In this document: piece by piece, positions 1 through 9,106 of the stretch
Layout: every line of letters starts with the position of its first letter
How positions within the stretch are numbered: the first letter of the stretch is position 1
Assembly: GCF_030553055.1 (NCBI RefSeq)
Contig: NZ_CP130713.1
Coordinates: 6,200,001-6,264,000 of the forward strand
DNA: 64,000 nucleotides
Reading direction: 5' to 3'
Source: Streptomyces sp. XD-27
GTDB taxonomy: Bacteria; Actinomycetota; Actinomycetes; Streptomycetales; Streptomycetaceae
Translations under genes and position numbers: made by a program
Notes under the pieces: generated by a model
The model's input: the letters and a program-made list of their open reading frames with translations, nothing else
What the model was told of the DNA's origin: nothing
Databases searched by the model: none

Positions 1-1690
1 GTTGTCGAAGACGACGCTCGCGTCCTCACCCGGATAGGTGAACCGCATGACGGCCGCGTGGTCGGTCGGGGCGATCTCCGCCGTGAGGCCGTTGTCGAAC
101 CGGACGCCGTAGTAGTGCGGCCGGGCGGTCTCGGCGGTGTGCCGGAACGGGAGGGCGCGGGCCTCCCGTGCCGCGTCCGGTGTGCCCGGGGCCGCCGACG
201 GCATCACCTGGAAGGTCTGCCGGTCGCCCATCCAGGGGCTGGGCTCGTGGCTGGCGCTGAACGCCTGGATGGTGGGCAGGTTGGCCGTGTTGTTGGCGCG
301 CGCGTACTGGTACAGCCAGTCGGTGGAACCGGCGTTGGTCACCGGGGTCCAGAAGTTGAAGCCGTTCGGAACCGCGGTGGCGGGGAAGGTGTTGCCGCGC
401 GAGAAGCCACCGCTGGAGTTGGTGCCGCGGGTGGTGACGGCGTAGTCCGACAGATGGGCGAGCCGCTTCTCGGGCTTCTTCGGGGCGATGGAGATGTCGT
501 CGAGCCAGCCGCGGAAGGCGGCCGGCCCTTGGGCGCGTCGTACGCCACCAGGATGCGGTCGATCGTCCGGCCCGCGGCGACCGCGCCGATCCGGGACTCC
601 TTGTGGTTCCACTGGTTGACGTACAGGGTCTTGGAGGCGGCCTGGCCGCGCGGGGAGAGCTCCGCGCCGTGCTGGTCGACCGCGCCCAGGTCACTCAGAT
701 AGGTGCCGTCGGTGAAGGCGAGGTCCACCGACACATGGGTGGCGGGGTAGCTCAGATCCGTCTCCGGCATCGAGGGGAAGACCCGGTAGGACAGCACGGA
801 GTCGGCGAAGACCGCCGTGTCGACGTCGAAGACCTTGTTGTACGAGTACGCCCGGCCGTCCGGCCGGTGCGTGCCGGCGTAGACCAGCGCGTGGGTGCCG
901 GTGAAGCCCGCGCGGGCCTTGGCGGTGGGGAGCCGGACGGGCCGCGGTCGATCCGGCTCAGCATGTCGGACGGGGCGGGCGGGCTGGTGTCGCGGCCGCC
1001 GAACTGCACCTCGGCGAGCTGGGTCAGGTCGTCGCCCGCGTTACGGGTGACCTCCAGCCGGAAGCGGCGGTACTTCCCGGCGCTGTCGAACGAGAACTCC
1101 CTGGTCTGGTGGCGTTGCGGGAAGTCCTCGCCCGTACGGGTGTCCAGGGTCTGCCAGTCCGCGCCGCCGGTGGAGCCCTTGAGGGTCCAGTCGCGCGGGT
1201 CGCGGCCCGCCGCGTCGTTGGCCGAGGTGAGCGCGTACCGGATGACGTCCACCGGTTCGGAGAGCGCGAACTCCAGCCAGGCCGTGCGGGCGAAGACCAG
1301 CCACTTGCTGGTGGGCTCGCCGTCGACGAGGTTCTCCTTGACCTCGCCCCCGGCCGGGTTCTCCCCGCTGGCCGAGACCTCGGTGACCTTGTCCGTCACG
1401 TTCCCGGGGATGCCCGTGCTGTAGGCGCCGTCGACGCCGGACGCCTTCTTCGCCCCGCCGGGGCCGGTCTCCACGGTGTTGCGCCAATCGGGTGCGGGGT
1501 CGCCCGGTTCGAAGGACGAGCTGAACGTGTCGGCACGGTCCTGGGGTTGGTGCCGGGTGGCGGCGGCCGTCGTGGTCGCCGCGGGTTCCGCGGTAGCGGT
1601 GGCGGCGCCTTCCGCGGTCACCACCAGCGCGACGGCCGCCACCAGGGCGGTGAGGCGCCCGGCCCGGCGCCGTCGTCTGTGTCCTCGCAT
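1..1690 (-). CDS. GH92 family alpha-mannosidase with discoidin domain (3' end outside window; two frame breaks)
   Basis: Secreted glycoside hydrolase of family 92, whose members trim alpha-1,2/1,3-mannose from N-glycans and mannans outside the cell. The start at 1690 follows a GAGAGG-type ribosome site. Residues 1-35 form an Arg-rich signal peptide. Residues 75-230 read as an F5/8 type C (discoidin) sugar-binding domain. After residue 390 comes the GH92 N-domain, with GNTFPATAVPNGF and SHEPSPWMGDR hallmarks, and this frame stays open to position 1. The frame breaks near 940 (GGGCCGCGG) and near 525 (GGCCCTT); one extra C at each restores continuous homology. Family knowledge: GH92 enzymes are Ca-dependent and inverting. 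The catalytic C-domain lies outside the window. The broken frame is probably a sequencing artefact. Confidence 0.85.
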
Positions 1691-1734
1691 CGCAGCCTCT
1701 CGTCGGGCGCCTCGCGGCGGGGTGACCGAGAGGC

Positions 1735-1746
1735 GACAACGTTGTC
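1735..1746. promoter_or_regulatory. Perfect 12-bp palindrome upstream of the GH92 gene (candidate LacI-type operator)
   Basis: GACAACGTTGTC is a perfect palindrome centred on CG, 45-56 bp upstream of the GH92 start. Size, central CG and position fit an operator of a LacI/GalR-family sugar regulator. No regulator gene lies next to it in the window. Confidence 0.5.
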
Positions 1747-1834
1747 AAGCTCCTGGGGCAGAGACCAGTAGGGAGCACGGGGCCGGTGGTGTCAAGGGTG
1801 CTGCGCGCGGCGGGAGATGGGGGAGGGGCGAGCG

Positions 1835-1880
1835 GCGAGGGGCCGCGGAGTCCGTACCCCTGGACTCCGCGGCCCCTCGC
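1835..1880. terminator. Hairpin terminator, 19-bp perfect stem
   Basis: Positions 1835-1853 pair perfectly with 1862-1880 around an 8-nt loop. The hairpin lies just past the stop of the minus-strand lipoprotein gene and before the GH92 promoter, so it should end the lipoprotein transcript. There is no U-tract, as is common in Streptomyces. Confidence 0.8.
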
Positions 1881-1902
1881 CAGGGCGGGCGTGTGCGATC
1901 CG

Positions 1903-2415
1903 TCAGCTGCCGGGCTTCGTGCCCTTCTTGGAGGCGAACGTGACCTGGCACCTCTTCGCCTTCTTGGACGAGTCGGCCTTCGTGCCCGTGACCCTGACGG
2001 TCTTCTTGGCATCCCCGGCCACCTCGGCGTAGGACGCCGCGCCCGTGGCGACGACGCTGCTGTTCGCGTCGTAGAACCCCACGAGCAGCGTGTAGTACTG
2101 GGTGGTCGACGAGGAATTGGCGATCTTCACGTCGGCATACGGCTTACTGGAGGCGTCCCATCCGCAGTTCCCCATCGTGACGTCCGGGCTGATCAGCCCG
2201 TTGATCGGGTCGTCCGGCTCCTCGGTCTCGGTCGGCTCCGGGGCCGGTGTCGTCGGCTGCACGGGCAGCTTCGCCATGGCCTGGCCGACCGCCGTGCCGC
2301 TCTTGCTGTCCCCGCTCGACGAGCCGCCGCCGTCCTTCGAGCCGCATCCCGAGGCGAGCGTGAGTGTCGCGACCACGACAACGCTGGTGGCAAGGGGAGC
2401 TTCTTACGGAGCACT
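1903..2415 (-). CDS. Putative lipoprotein with C-terminal FxLyD-like domain (frame break in signal peptide)
   Basis: Small secreted lipoprotein of unknown role. Reading from GTG 2415 (GAGAGG about 9 nt upstream) gives a basic start, VLRKKLP. The following hydrophobic stretch, LATSVVVVATLTLASGCGS, is in a different frame; one extra C in the CCCC run near 2392-2395 joins the two into a classic lipobox signal peptide (LASGC). As read, the only start in the second frame is GTG 2376, which lacks the basic residues. The mature part has a Ser/Gly linker, a Pro/Thr/Glu stretch and an approximately 85-residue beta-rich domain with one Cys pair. A hairpin follows the stop codon. Confidence 0.65.
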
Positions 2416-2768
2416 GGGGAGCCGCCTCTCAATCTGTCGCCCGCACGGCGGCACGCCGTAGGGCCTTCCGTCCCCTACGGTATGTCGAACAGGTCTCAAC
2501 TCGGGAAAGACGCAGAATAAATGCGCTATCGATCTTGCCCAGTTGTGGAGAAGTGGACTATACCTGTCGGCGTCTGAGCGGCCGTCCGACCCGGCAGCCG
2601 CCCCGTGGGGTTGTCGCGCCGGCGGCCTCGCGTCGCATTTGTTTCACGGCTCCCGGCGCGCACCCCAGCACCACAACTCAGCTTCAACCGACCTGCGGTG
2701 CCGGCCCCTCGTCCAGGCGAGACGTATGCGGGAGACCGGTTCACCGCCTGTCCGAGAGAAGGCGAGAC
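2416..2768. other. 353-bp divergent regulatory region between lipoprotein gene and ngcE
   Basis: No gene is visible here. The region is less GC-rich than its surroundings and must hold the promoters of both flanking genes. A DasR-like element lies at 2552-2567. A weak promoter-like pair, TTGCCC (2535-2540) and TATACC (2559-2564) with an 18-nt spacer, overlaps that element. Confidence 0.5.
2552..2567 (+). promoter_or_regulatory. Candidate DasR operator (dre) upstream of ngcE
   Basis: AGTGGACTATACCTGT matches the DasR consensus ASTGGTCTAGACCAST, as I recall it, at 13 of 16 positions. It lies about 200 nt upstream of the gene for a GlcNAc/chitobiose-binding protein, and overlaps a possible -10 (TATACC). 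DasR is the GntR-family regulator of aminosugar uptake in Streptomyces. The match is strong in sequence and context, but binding is inferred. Confidence 0.5.
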
Positions 2769-4223
2769 ATGAGCATGGGATTCACCTCAGACAATTCAGG
2801 CATCGGACGTCGCGACCTGATCAAGCGATCCGCGGCGCTCGGCATCATCTCCGTCCCGACCGTGAGCGCGCTGTCCGCCTGTGCCACCGGCGGCGGTGAC
2901 GGGGACAGCGACAACGGCGTCGACAAGAGCAAGGGCGAGACCAGCGCCAAGAATCCGCTGGGCGTGAAGAAGGGCGCCACGCTGGAGGCCTTCATCTTCA
3001 AAGGCGGACTCGGTGACGAGTACGCGAGAGACGCGGAAGCCGACTACCGGGCGACCTACGACGCCAAGGTGAACCATACCGGGACCCAGCAGGTCGGCCC
3101 GAAGCTCCAGCCCCGTTTTGCGGGCGGCAATCCACCGGACGTCATCGACAACTCCGGCGCCGAACACCTGGATATGAACAACCTGTCCTCGCAGGGACAG
3201 CTGGTCGACCTGGCACCGCTGCTCGACGCACCGTCCTTTGACGATCCGAAGAAGAAGGTCCGGGACCTCCTTTATCCCAGCACTCTGGAAAAGGGAAAGC
3301 ACAAGGATGTCTTCGACGTCCTCTACTACGCCTTCACGGTCTATGGCACCTGGTATTCACAGAAGCTGCTCGACGACAAGGGCTGGGGATACCCCAAGAG
3401 CCTGGACGACATGATCCGGCTGTGTGCCGACATCAAGCAGGACGGTATCGCCCCCTGGTCCTACCCCGGGCAGTATCCGTACTACGTCCATTTCAATCTC
3501 TTCGCGCAGATCGCCAAGATCGGCGGCATGGAGAAGTGGATCGCGATCGACAACCTGGAGCCCAAGGCATGGTCCTCCAACGACGCGGTCCGGCAGGTCG
3601 TCGAGTTCTACGAGGAACTGGCCGCCAAGGGCTACATCCTCAAGGGCAGCGAGGGCCGCTCGCACACCCAGACCCAGACCAAGTGGAACCAGCGCGAGGC
3701 GGTCTTCATCCCGAACGGATCCTGGGTGGAGAACGAGTCCCAGTCGACCACGCCGAAGGACTTCGGCATGGCGGTCGGCGCGCTCTTCGACGGCGGCTCG
3801 GGCGACGCGATGCCGCACGGCACGGTCCGCGCCGAGCCCAGTGAGCCCTTCATCGTCGCCAAGCAGGGCAAGAACCCGACCGGCGGCATGGAGCTGCTGC
3901 GCATCATGCTCTCCAAGAAGCACTCGCAGAACTTCGCCCGGAAGGTGAAGTCGCTCACCTCGGTGATGGGGGCAACCGAGGGAATGGAGCTGACGCCGGG
4001 GCTCTCGGCCGCGCGGCAGGTGGTCAAGGACGCCGGCGAGAACCTGGTGTCCATTCAGCTCCAGGAGTGGTACCCGAAGCTGACGGACGAGAAGATCGGC
4101 GGCCTGACCCTGGAGCTGCTCACCGGGGACATCAAGGCCAGGGAATGGATCCGGAAGACCCAGCGGTACGCCGACGAGTGGGCCGCCGACGACGAGGTGA
4201 CGAAGTTCCAGCGGACCGTCTGA
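2769..4223 (+). CDS. ngcE: N-acetylglucosamine/diacetylchitobiose ABC transporter substrate-binding protein
   Basis: Extracellular lipid-anchored receptor that captures GlcNAc and chitobiose for the NgcFG permease. ATG 2769 follows GAGAAGG; 484 aa. The N-terminus has twin arginines (R14-R15, GRRDLIKRS) and a lipobox LSAC with Cys38, so it is probably Tat-exported and lipidated. The remainder is a family 1 solute-binding fold that ends in a Trp/Lys-rich region (EWIRKTQRYADEW). The following genes ngcF and ngcG are the matching membrane subunits, and no ATPase is encoded here; in Streptomyces MsiK usually serves such transporters. Assignment rests on overall resemblance to NgcE and on gene order. 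Confidence 0.88.
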   Translation: MSMGFTSDNSGIGRRDLIKRSAALGIISVPTVSALSACATGGGDGDSDNGVDKSKGETSAKNPLGVKKGATLEAFIFKGGLGDEYARDAEADYRATYDAKVNHTGTQQVGPKLQPRFAGGNPPDVIDNSGAEHLDMNNLSSQGQLVDLAPLLDAPSFDDPKKKVRDLLYPSTLEKGKHKDVFDVLYYAFTVYGTWYSQKLLDDKGWGYPKSLDDMIRLCADIKQDGIAPWSYPGQYPYYVHFNLFAQIAKIGGMEKWIAIDNLEPKAWSSNDAVRQVVEFYEELAAKGYILKGSEGRSHTQTQTKWNQREAVFIPNGSWVENESQSTTPKDFGMAVGALFDGGSGDAMPHGTVRAEPSEPFIVAKQGKNPTGGMELLRIMLSKKHSQNFARKVKSLTSVMGATEGMELTPGLSAARQVVKDAGENLVSIQLQEWYPKLTDEKIGGLTLELLTGDIKAREWIRKTQRYADEWAADDEVTKFQRTV

Positions 4224-4272
4224 CAGGTCGTCCGACCTGCCAGGACGAGGTACGAGGAGGGCCGGGAGCGGC

Positions 4273-5226
4273 ATGCGGCGCGGCAAGTACCGATTCATCG
4301 TGGGATTCCAGAAGTACCGATTCATCGTGGGGTTCCTGGCCCTGCCTCTGGCCATTTACGGGATCTTCGTGATCTCGCCCTTCATCCAGGCGTTCCAGAT
4401 CTCCCTGACGGAATGGCGCGGCGTTCCGGGAACCGCCAAATATGTCGGCTTCGAGAACTACGACAAGCTGCTGCACAGCGACGAGTTCATGAACGCGTTG
4501 AAACACAACGTGATCATGCTGGCCGTCGTGCCGCTGGTGACCTTGGCGCTGGGGCTGTTCTTCGCCTTCATGCTCAATGTCGGCGGGCGGTCGCGGCGCG
4601 GCGCCGTCATCACCGGGGTGCGCGGCTCATCGGCGTACAAGTTCATCTTCTTCTTCCCCCAGGTCATCTCCATCACCATCATCGCGGTGATCTGGTTCAA
4701 CGTCTTCAACCCCGACCCGAACGACGGCATGCTCAACGGCCTGCTCGGCGCGGTGGGGCTGGAATCGCTGCAGAGCGCCTGGCTCGGCGACAAGGACCTG
4801 GCGCTGGGCTGCATGATGATCGTGATGATCTGGGCGCACGTCGGCTTCTATGTCGTCCTCTTCTCCGCGGCCATGGCCAACATTCCGCGGGACATCTACG
4901 AGGCGGCGCTGCTGGACGGGGCGAGCCGCATGCACACCTTCTTCCGTATCACCCTGCCGCTGCTGTGGGACACGGTGCAGACGGGGTGGGTCTATATGGG
5001 CATCATCGCGATGGACGCCTTCGTGCTGGTGCGCATCATGTCGGGTGGTCTCGGCGGCCCGAACGGGGCGACGGACGTGGTGCCCCTGCGGCTGTATCTG
5101 ACGGCCTTCGGCCAGGAGAGCAGATTCGGATACGCGGCGGCGATGGGCGTCGCCATGCTGGTGGTCACGCTGCTGTTCGCCGTGCTGACGATGCGTTTCG
5201 CGCGTCGTGAGCGGATCGAGTTGTAG
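4273..5226 (+). CDS. ngcF: ABC sugar transporter permease, MalF type
   Basis: First integral-membrane subunit of the GlcNAc/chitobiose importer. 317 aa with about six transmembrane helices and the EAA loop (EAALLDGASRMHTFF) near residue 210, which docks the ATPase. ATG 4273 follows GAGGAGGGCCGGGAG. The N-terminus carries a 9-residue tandem duplication (KYRFIVGFQ then KYRFIVGFL) from a 27-nt direct repeat, which lengthens the cytoplasmic start before helix 1. It lies 49 nt after ngcE and 15 nt before ngcG, so it is part of one operon. Confidence 0.88.
   Translation: MRRGKYRFIVGFQKYRFIVGFLALPLAIYGIFVISPFIQAFQISLTEWRGVPGTAKYVGFENYDKLLHSDEFMNALKHNVIMLAVVPLVTLALGLFFAFMLNVGGRSRRGAVITGVRGSSAYKFIFFFPQVISITIIAVIWFNVFNPDPNDGMLNGLLGAVGLESLQSAWLGDKDLALGCMMIVMIWAHVGFYVVLFSAAMANIPRDIYEAALLDGASRMHTFFRITLPLLWDTVQTGWVYMGIIAMDAFVLVRIMSGGLGGPNGATDVVPLRLYLTAFGQESRFGYAAAMGVAMLVVTLLFAVLTMRFARRERIEL
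4285..4338 (+). repeat. 27-nt tandem duplication inside the 5' end of ngcF
   Basis: Positions 4285-4311 and 4312-4338 are near-identical 27-nt units that start AAGTACCGATTCATCGTGGG and differ at two bases. The duplication is in frame and adds nine residues. Confidence 0.9.
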
Positions 5227-5241
5227 GGACGGGACGGATCG

Positions 5242-6165
5242 ATGACGACGGAGATCGACGCCGTAGCGCAGCAGGACACCGTCCCGGCGGCGGGCGAGCG
5301 GCGGCGGGGGGAGCCGGCCCGCGGCCGCTCCGAGGGCGGCGTGCTGAACGTGTTCTCCCACGGCATGCTCGCGGTCTGGGCCCTCATGGTGGGCATGCCG
5401 CTGCTGTGGGTCATGTGGAGCTCGTTCAAGACCACCGGGGACATTCTCAACCACCCGTGGTCGCTGCCCACCACGCTGCATTTCGAGAACTGGAGCAAAG
5501 CCTGGCGGGAGGCCAGCTTCGGCGACTACTTCTACAACACGGTCATCGTGGTCGGCGGCTCGGTCATCGGGACGATGGTGCTGGGCTCCATGGCCGCGTA
5601 CGTGCTGGCCCGCTTCACCTTCCCCGGCAACCGCCTCATCTACTACCTCTTCGTCGGCGGCATGGCGTTTCCGGTGTTCATGCTGGTCATCCCGCTGTTC
5701 TTCGTGATGCGGGACTTCCCGGGCGAGAACCTGCTGGCGACGTACCACGGGCTGATCCTGGTCTACATCGCCTACTCGCTGCCGTTCACGGTCTTCTTCA
5801 TGACCGCGTTCTTCCGCACCCTGCCGACGTCCGTGGCCGAGGCCGCCATGATCGACGGGGCGTCCCACAGCCGGACCTTCTTCCAGGTGATGCTGCCGAT
5901 GGCCAAGCCGGGCCTGATCAGCATCGGCATCTTCAACTTCCTGGGGCAGTGGAACCAGTACCTGCTGCCCATGGTGCTCAACCAGGACCAGAAGAAGTAC
6001 GTGCTCACCCAGGGCCTGGCGGAGATCGCGCTGAACCAGGGGTACAACAGCGACTGGGGCGCGCTGATGGCGGGGATGACCATCGCGATGCTCCCGGTGC
6101 TGCTGGTCTATCTGATCTTCCAGCGGCAGGTGCAGGCGGGCCTGACCGCCGGTGCGCTCAAATAG
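5242..6165 (+). CDS. ngcG: ABC sugar transporter permease, MalG type
   Basis: Second membrane subunit of the GlcNAc/chitobiose importer; 307 aa. A hydrophilic N-terminus of about 35 residues precedes six predicted helices. The EAA motif (EAAMIDGASHSRTFF) starts near residue 200. ATG 5242 lies 15 nt after ngcF. The C-terminus (FQRQVQAGLTAGALK) is typical of this subfamily. The operon appears to end here, since the ROK gene has its own operator-like sequence 150 nt downstream. Confidence 0.88.
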   Translation: MTTEIDAVAQQDTVPAAGERRRGEPARGRSEGGVLNVFSHGMLAVWALMVGMPLLWVMWSSFKTTGDILNHPWSLPTTLHFENWSKAWREASFGDYFYNTVIVVGGSVIGTMVLGSMAAYVLARFTFPGNRLIYYLFVGGMAFPVFMLVIPLFFVMRDFPGENLLATYHGLILVYIAYSLPFTVFFMTAFFRTLPTSVAEAAMIDGASHSRTFFQVMLPMAKPGLISIGIFNFLGQWNQYLLPMVLNQDQKKYVLTQGLAEIALNQGYNSDWGALMAGMTIAMLPVLLVYLIFQRQVQAGLTAGALK

Positions 6166-6188
6166 TCCGAGCGGTCCGGACGACTTCT

Positions 6189-6202
6189 GTCAAGGTCTTG
6201 AC
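6189..6202. promoter_or_regulatory. Inverted repeat upstream of the ROK gene (candidate autoregulatory operator)
   Basis: GTCAAGGTCTTGAC is a 6-2-6 perfect dyad. A Streptomyces-like -10 (TAGGGT, 6228-6233) lies 25 bp downstream, so the dyad would sit just above or over the -35 region. It shares the octamer TCTTGACG with the site upstream of xylF, which suggests the same regulator acts at both. Confidence 0.5.
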
Positions 6203-6317
6203 GTGGGGCAACCCAGGCGGCTCAGCTTAGGGTTCACATGTTGGAGACAGTGCCGGGTCCCATCGTCGCGGCCCGGCCGGTGGCCGGCCGTCGTGCCGTC
6301 CGTCGAGGCAGGAGTGG

Positions 6318-7522
6318 ATGGGCGTGGAGACTCCGGGGTCGCAGTCATCGCTGCACCGGGCCAACCTGGAGCGGGTCGTACGAGCGGTACGGATGGCGGG
6401 CTCGCTGACCCAGGCGGAGATCGCCCGGAGTACGGGCCTGTCCGCCGCCACGGTCTCCAACATCGTCCGCGAGCTCAAGGACGGTGGAACGGTCGAGGTC
6501 ACGCCCACCTCGGCGGGCGGCCGCCGGGCCCGCAGCGTCTCGCTGAGCGGTGACGCGGGCATCGTCGTCGGCGTGGACTTCGGCCATACCCACCTGAGGG
6601 TCGCCATCGGCAACCTCGCGCACCAGGTGCTCGCCGAGGAGGCAGAGCCGCTGGACGTGGACGCCTCCGCCGCACAGGGCATGGACCGCGCGGAGCACCT
6701 GGTCAGCCGCCTGATCGCGGCCACCGGCAGCAGCCCGGACAAGGTCATCGGGGTCGGGCTCGGCGTGCCCGGTCCGATCGACATCGCGACCGGCGCGCTC
6801 GGTTCGACCGCCATCCTGCCGGGCTGGGTGGGCACCAACCCGCGCGACGACCTCGCCGCGCGGCTCGGCGTCCCGGTCCACGTCGACAACGACGCCAACC
6901 TGGGCGCGCTGGGCGAGCTGGTCTGGGGCTCCGGTCGCGGGGTCGCGGACCTCGCGTACATCAAGATCGCCAGCGGTGTCGGCGCCGGGCTGGTCATCAA
7001 CGGACAGATCTACCGGGGCCCGGCGGTACGGCGGGCGAGATCGGGCACATCACGCTGGACGAGTCGGGGCCGGTGTGCCGCTGCGGCAACCGCGGCTGCC
7101 TGGAGACCTTCACCGCCGCCCGGTACGTGCTGCCGCTGCTGCACTCCAGCCACGGCGCCGATCTGACCGTGGAGCGGATGGTGCAGCTCGCCAGGGAGGG
7201 CGACCCCGGCTGCCGCCGCGTGATCGCGGACGTGGGCCGGCACATCGGCAGCGGCGTGGCCAACCTGTGCAACCTGCTGAACCCCAGCCGGGTGGTGCTC
7301 GGCGGACACCTCGCCGAGGCCGGTGACCTGGTCCTCAACCCCATCCGCGAGTCGGTCGCGCGGTACGCGATCCCCAGCGCGGCACGCCAGCTGTCGGTGG
7401 TGCCCGGCGCGCTGGGCGGCCGGGCGGAGGTGCTGGGGGCGCTCGCGCTCGTCCTCAGCGAGATGGGCGACTCGACGCTGCTGGACGGCGCGCTGCCGCC
7501 GAGGGCCGCGGCCCTGAACTGA
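6318..7522 (+). CDS. ROK-family transcriptional repressor (frame break near 7021)
   Basis: Sugar-responsive regulator with a winged-helix domain at residues 20-70 (LTQAEIARSTGLSAATVSN) and a ROK sugar-kinase-like domain. The latter has the DNDANLGALGE motif and the zinc motif CRCGNRGCLE. ATG 6318 follows AGGAG. Reading stops making sense at about 7021; one extra G in CCCGGCGG gives the family motif GGTAGEIGHI and joins both halves (about 401 aa). Position between ngcEFG and xylFGH is that of Rok7B7 (SCO6008) in S. coelicolor, reported to affect xylose uptake, carbon control and antibiotic production. Orthology is inferred from order. Confidence 0.85.
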
Positions 7523-7662
7523 GCCCGGCCGCGCCGGACACGTGGCTGAAAAGGGTCCCTCGGGGCGGCTGTCGAGCCGGCCCGGGGCGCGGCCGGACGG
7601 GCGTCGGCGGCTCCTCATCGCCGCCTACCGAAGGCCCCATATCACCTTGAGTTCAGACAGAT

Positions 7663-7689
7663 AACGAATGGCACCGTTGCCATCTCGTT
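7663..7689. promoter_or_regulatory. Imperfect inverted repeat in the xylF upstream region
   Basis: AACGAATGGCA (7663-7673) faces TTGCCATCTCGTT (7677-7689); the arms pair with a single 1-nt bulge. It lies in an AT-rich stretch about 100 nt before xylF. It could be an operator, or the terminator of the ROK gene. Confidence 0.4.
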
Positions 7690-7694
7690 AAGGA

Positions 7695-7707
7695 TTTACT
7701 TCTTGAC
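7695..7707 (+). promoter_or_regulatory. Candidate ROK-regulator binding site upstream of xylF
   Basis: TTTACTTCTTGAC fits the degenerate motif TTKAMKHSTTSAV that I recall for the ROK regulator RokB of S. coelicolor at all 13 positions. It also shares TCTTGACG with the dyad in front of the ROK gene. It sits 78 nt upstream of the xylF start. Confidence 0.45.
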
Positions 7708-7784
7708 GACATCCTGGCGGCCGAGTTGACTTCCAGCCACCTCGGCCGCTCATGACGCGGCCTCGTCAGGGAGGTCACCCCCAT

Positions 7785-8885
7785 ATGAACGCCACGATGC
7801 GTCGCGTCGCCATTGCCACCGCCGCCATATCCATGGCCGCGTCCCTCGCCGCCTGCGGTTCGGCGAAGGAAGCCGGAGGCGGCAAGGAGAGAGAGAAGAA
7901 GGCCACCGGCCCGCTCACCATCGGCCTGCTTCTCCCGGAGGACCAGACCGCGCGGTACGAGAACTTCGACAAGCCGCTGATCACCAAGCACATCAAGCGC
8001 CTGTGCGCCGAGTGCGAGATCCAGTACGCCAACGCCAAGTCCGACCCCTCGGTACAGCAGCAGCAGGTCGACTCGATGATCACCAAGGACGTCGACGTGA
8101 TCATCCTCGACGCGGTGGACTCCAAGGCCATCGCCAGCTCGGTGGAGAAGGCCGACGAGGCGGGCATCCCGGTCGTCGCCTACGACCGGCTCGCCGAGGG
8201 CCCGATCTCCGGCTACACCTCCTTCGACAACGAGGAGGTCGGCAAGGTCCAGGGCAAGGCGCTGCTCAAGGCCCTCGGCGGCAAGGCCGAGGACGGCAAG
8301 ATCGTCATGCTCAACGGCTGGGAGGCCGACCCCAACGCCGCCGACTTCAAGAAGGGCGCGCTCTCCGTCCTCAAGGGCAAGGTCAAGATCGGCAAGTCCT
8401 ACGACGTCGACCGCTGGCTGCCGGACAAGGCCAACGAGGCCATGAACGGCGCCGTCTCCTCGCTCGGCAAGGACGAGATCATCGGCGTCTACTCCGCCAA
8501 CGACGGCATGGCGGGCGGCGCCATCACCGCCCTGGAGAACAGCGGCTTCGACCCGCTGCCCCCGGTCACCGGCCAGGACGCCGAGCTCGCCGGTGTCCAG
8601 CGTGTCCTCACCGGCGACCAGTACATGAGCGTCTACAAGCCGTACGACCCGGAGGCCACCGCCGCCGCCGAGATGGCCATCGCGCTCGGCCGCGGCCAGA
8701 AGGTCAACGCCTCCGCCACCGTGGACAGCGCGACCGACAAGGGCATCCCGGCCACGCTCATCACGCCGCTCGCGCTGACGAAGGACAACATCAAGGACAC
8801 CGTCGTCAAGGACGGGCTGTGGAAGATCGACGAGATCTGCACGGCGAAGTTCGCCTCCGCCTGCGCGGCAGCCGGCCTGAAGTAA
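7785..8885 (+). CDS. xylF: Xylose-type ABC transporter substrate-binding lipoprotein
   Basis: Pentose-binding receptor of the ribose/xylose (periplasmic-binding I) family, lipid-anchored outside the membrane. The chosen start ATG 7785 follows GGGAGG; an in-frame ATG at 7752 is less well placed. The lipobox LAAC puts the lipidated Cys at residue 24; total 366 aa. The segments DAVDSKAIASSVEKADEAG and VVAYDRLAEG are typical of XylF. The first gene of xylFGH, it follows the ROK regulator and a 260-bp control region. A GC-rich hairpin follows the stop and may make xylF more abundant than xylGH. Confidence 0.88.
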   Translation: MNATMRRVAIATAAISMAASLAACGSAKEAGGGKEREKKATGPLTIGLLLPEDQTARYENFDKPLITKHIKRLCAECEIQYANAKSDPSVQQQQVDSMITKDVDVIILDAVDSKAIASSVEKADEAGIPVVAYDRLAEGPISGYTSFDNEEVGKVQGKALLKALGGKAEDGKIVMLNGWEADPNAADFKKGALSVLKGKVKIGKSYDVDRWLPDKANEAMNGAVSSLGKDEIIGVYSANDGMAGGAITALENSGFDPLPPVTGQDAELAGVQRVLTGDQYMSVYKPYDPEATAAAEMAIALGRGQKVNASATVDSATDKGIPATLITPLALTKDNIKDTVVKDGLWKIDEICTAKFASACAAAGLK

Positions 8886-8888
8886 CGG

Positions 8889-8907
8889 GCCGCCGCCCCG
8901 CGGCGGC
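8889..8907 (+). terminator. Short hairpin after xylF
   Basis: GCCGCCG (8889-8895) pairs with CGGCGGC (8901-8907) four bases after the xylF stop. It is a likely 3'-end stabiliser or partial terminator, since xylGH continue on the same strand 256 nt later. Confidence 0.5.
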
Positions 8908-9106
8908 ACCCGCGTGGTGCTGACGGGCGGGGGCGCGGCTCCGCCGCCGGGGCCGAACCGGCCACCGGCGGCGGGCCCGCCCCACGCCCTCGCCCTCGGC
9001 TACGGCCCGCGGCCCCGGCCGCCGGCTCCCCGGCGGGCGCTCGGCGCCCGCTCCAGCCCAGGAACGCCGCACCACTCCCGCGGCGGCTCCCCTCTGACAT
9101 GCAAGC

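Noticed and set aside
2487..2502. A second DasR-like site (ACAGGTCTCAACTC)
   Set aside because: Only the left half resembles the consensus; the right half does not pair.
7021..7022. Programmed frameshifting in the ROK gene or others
   Set aside because: No slippery heptamer with downstream structure is common to the sites, and the shifts hit unrelated genes in the same direction.
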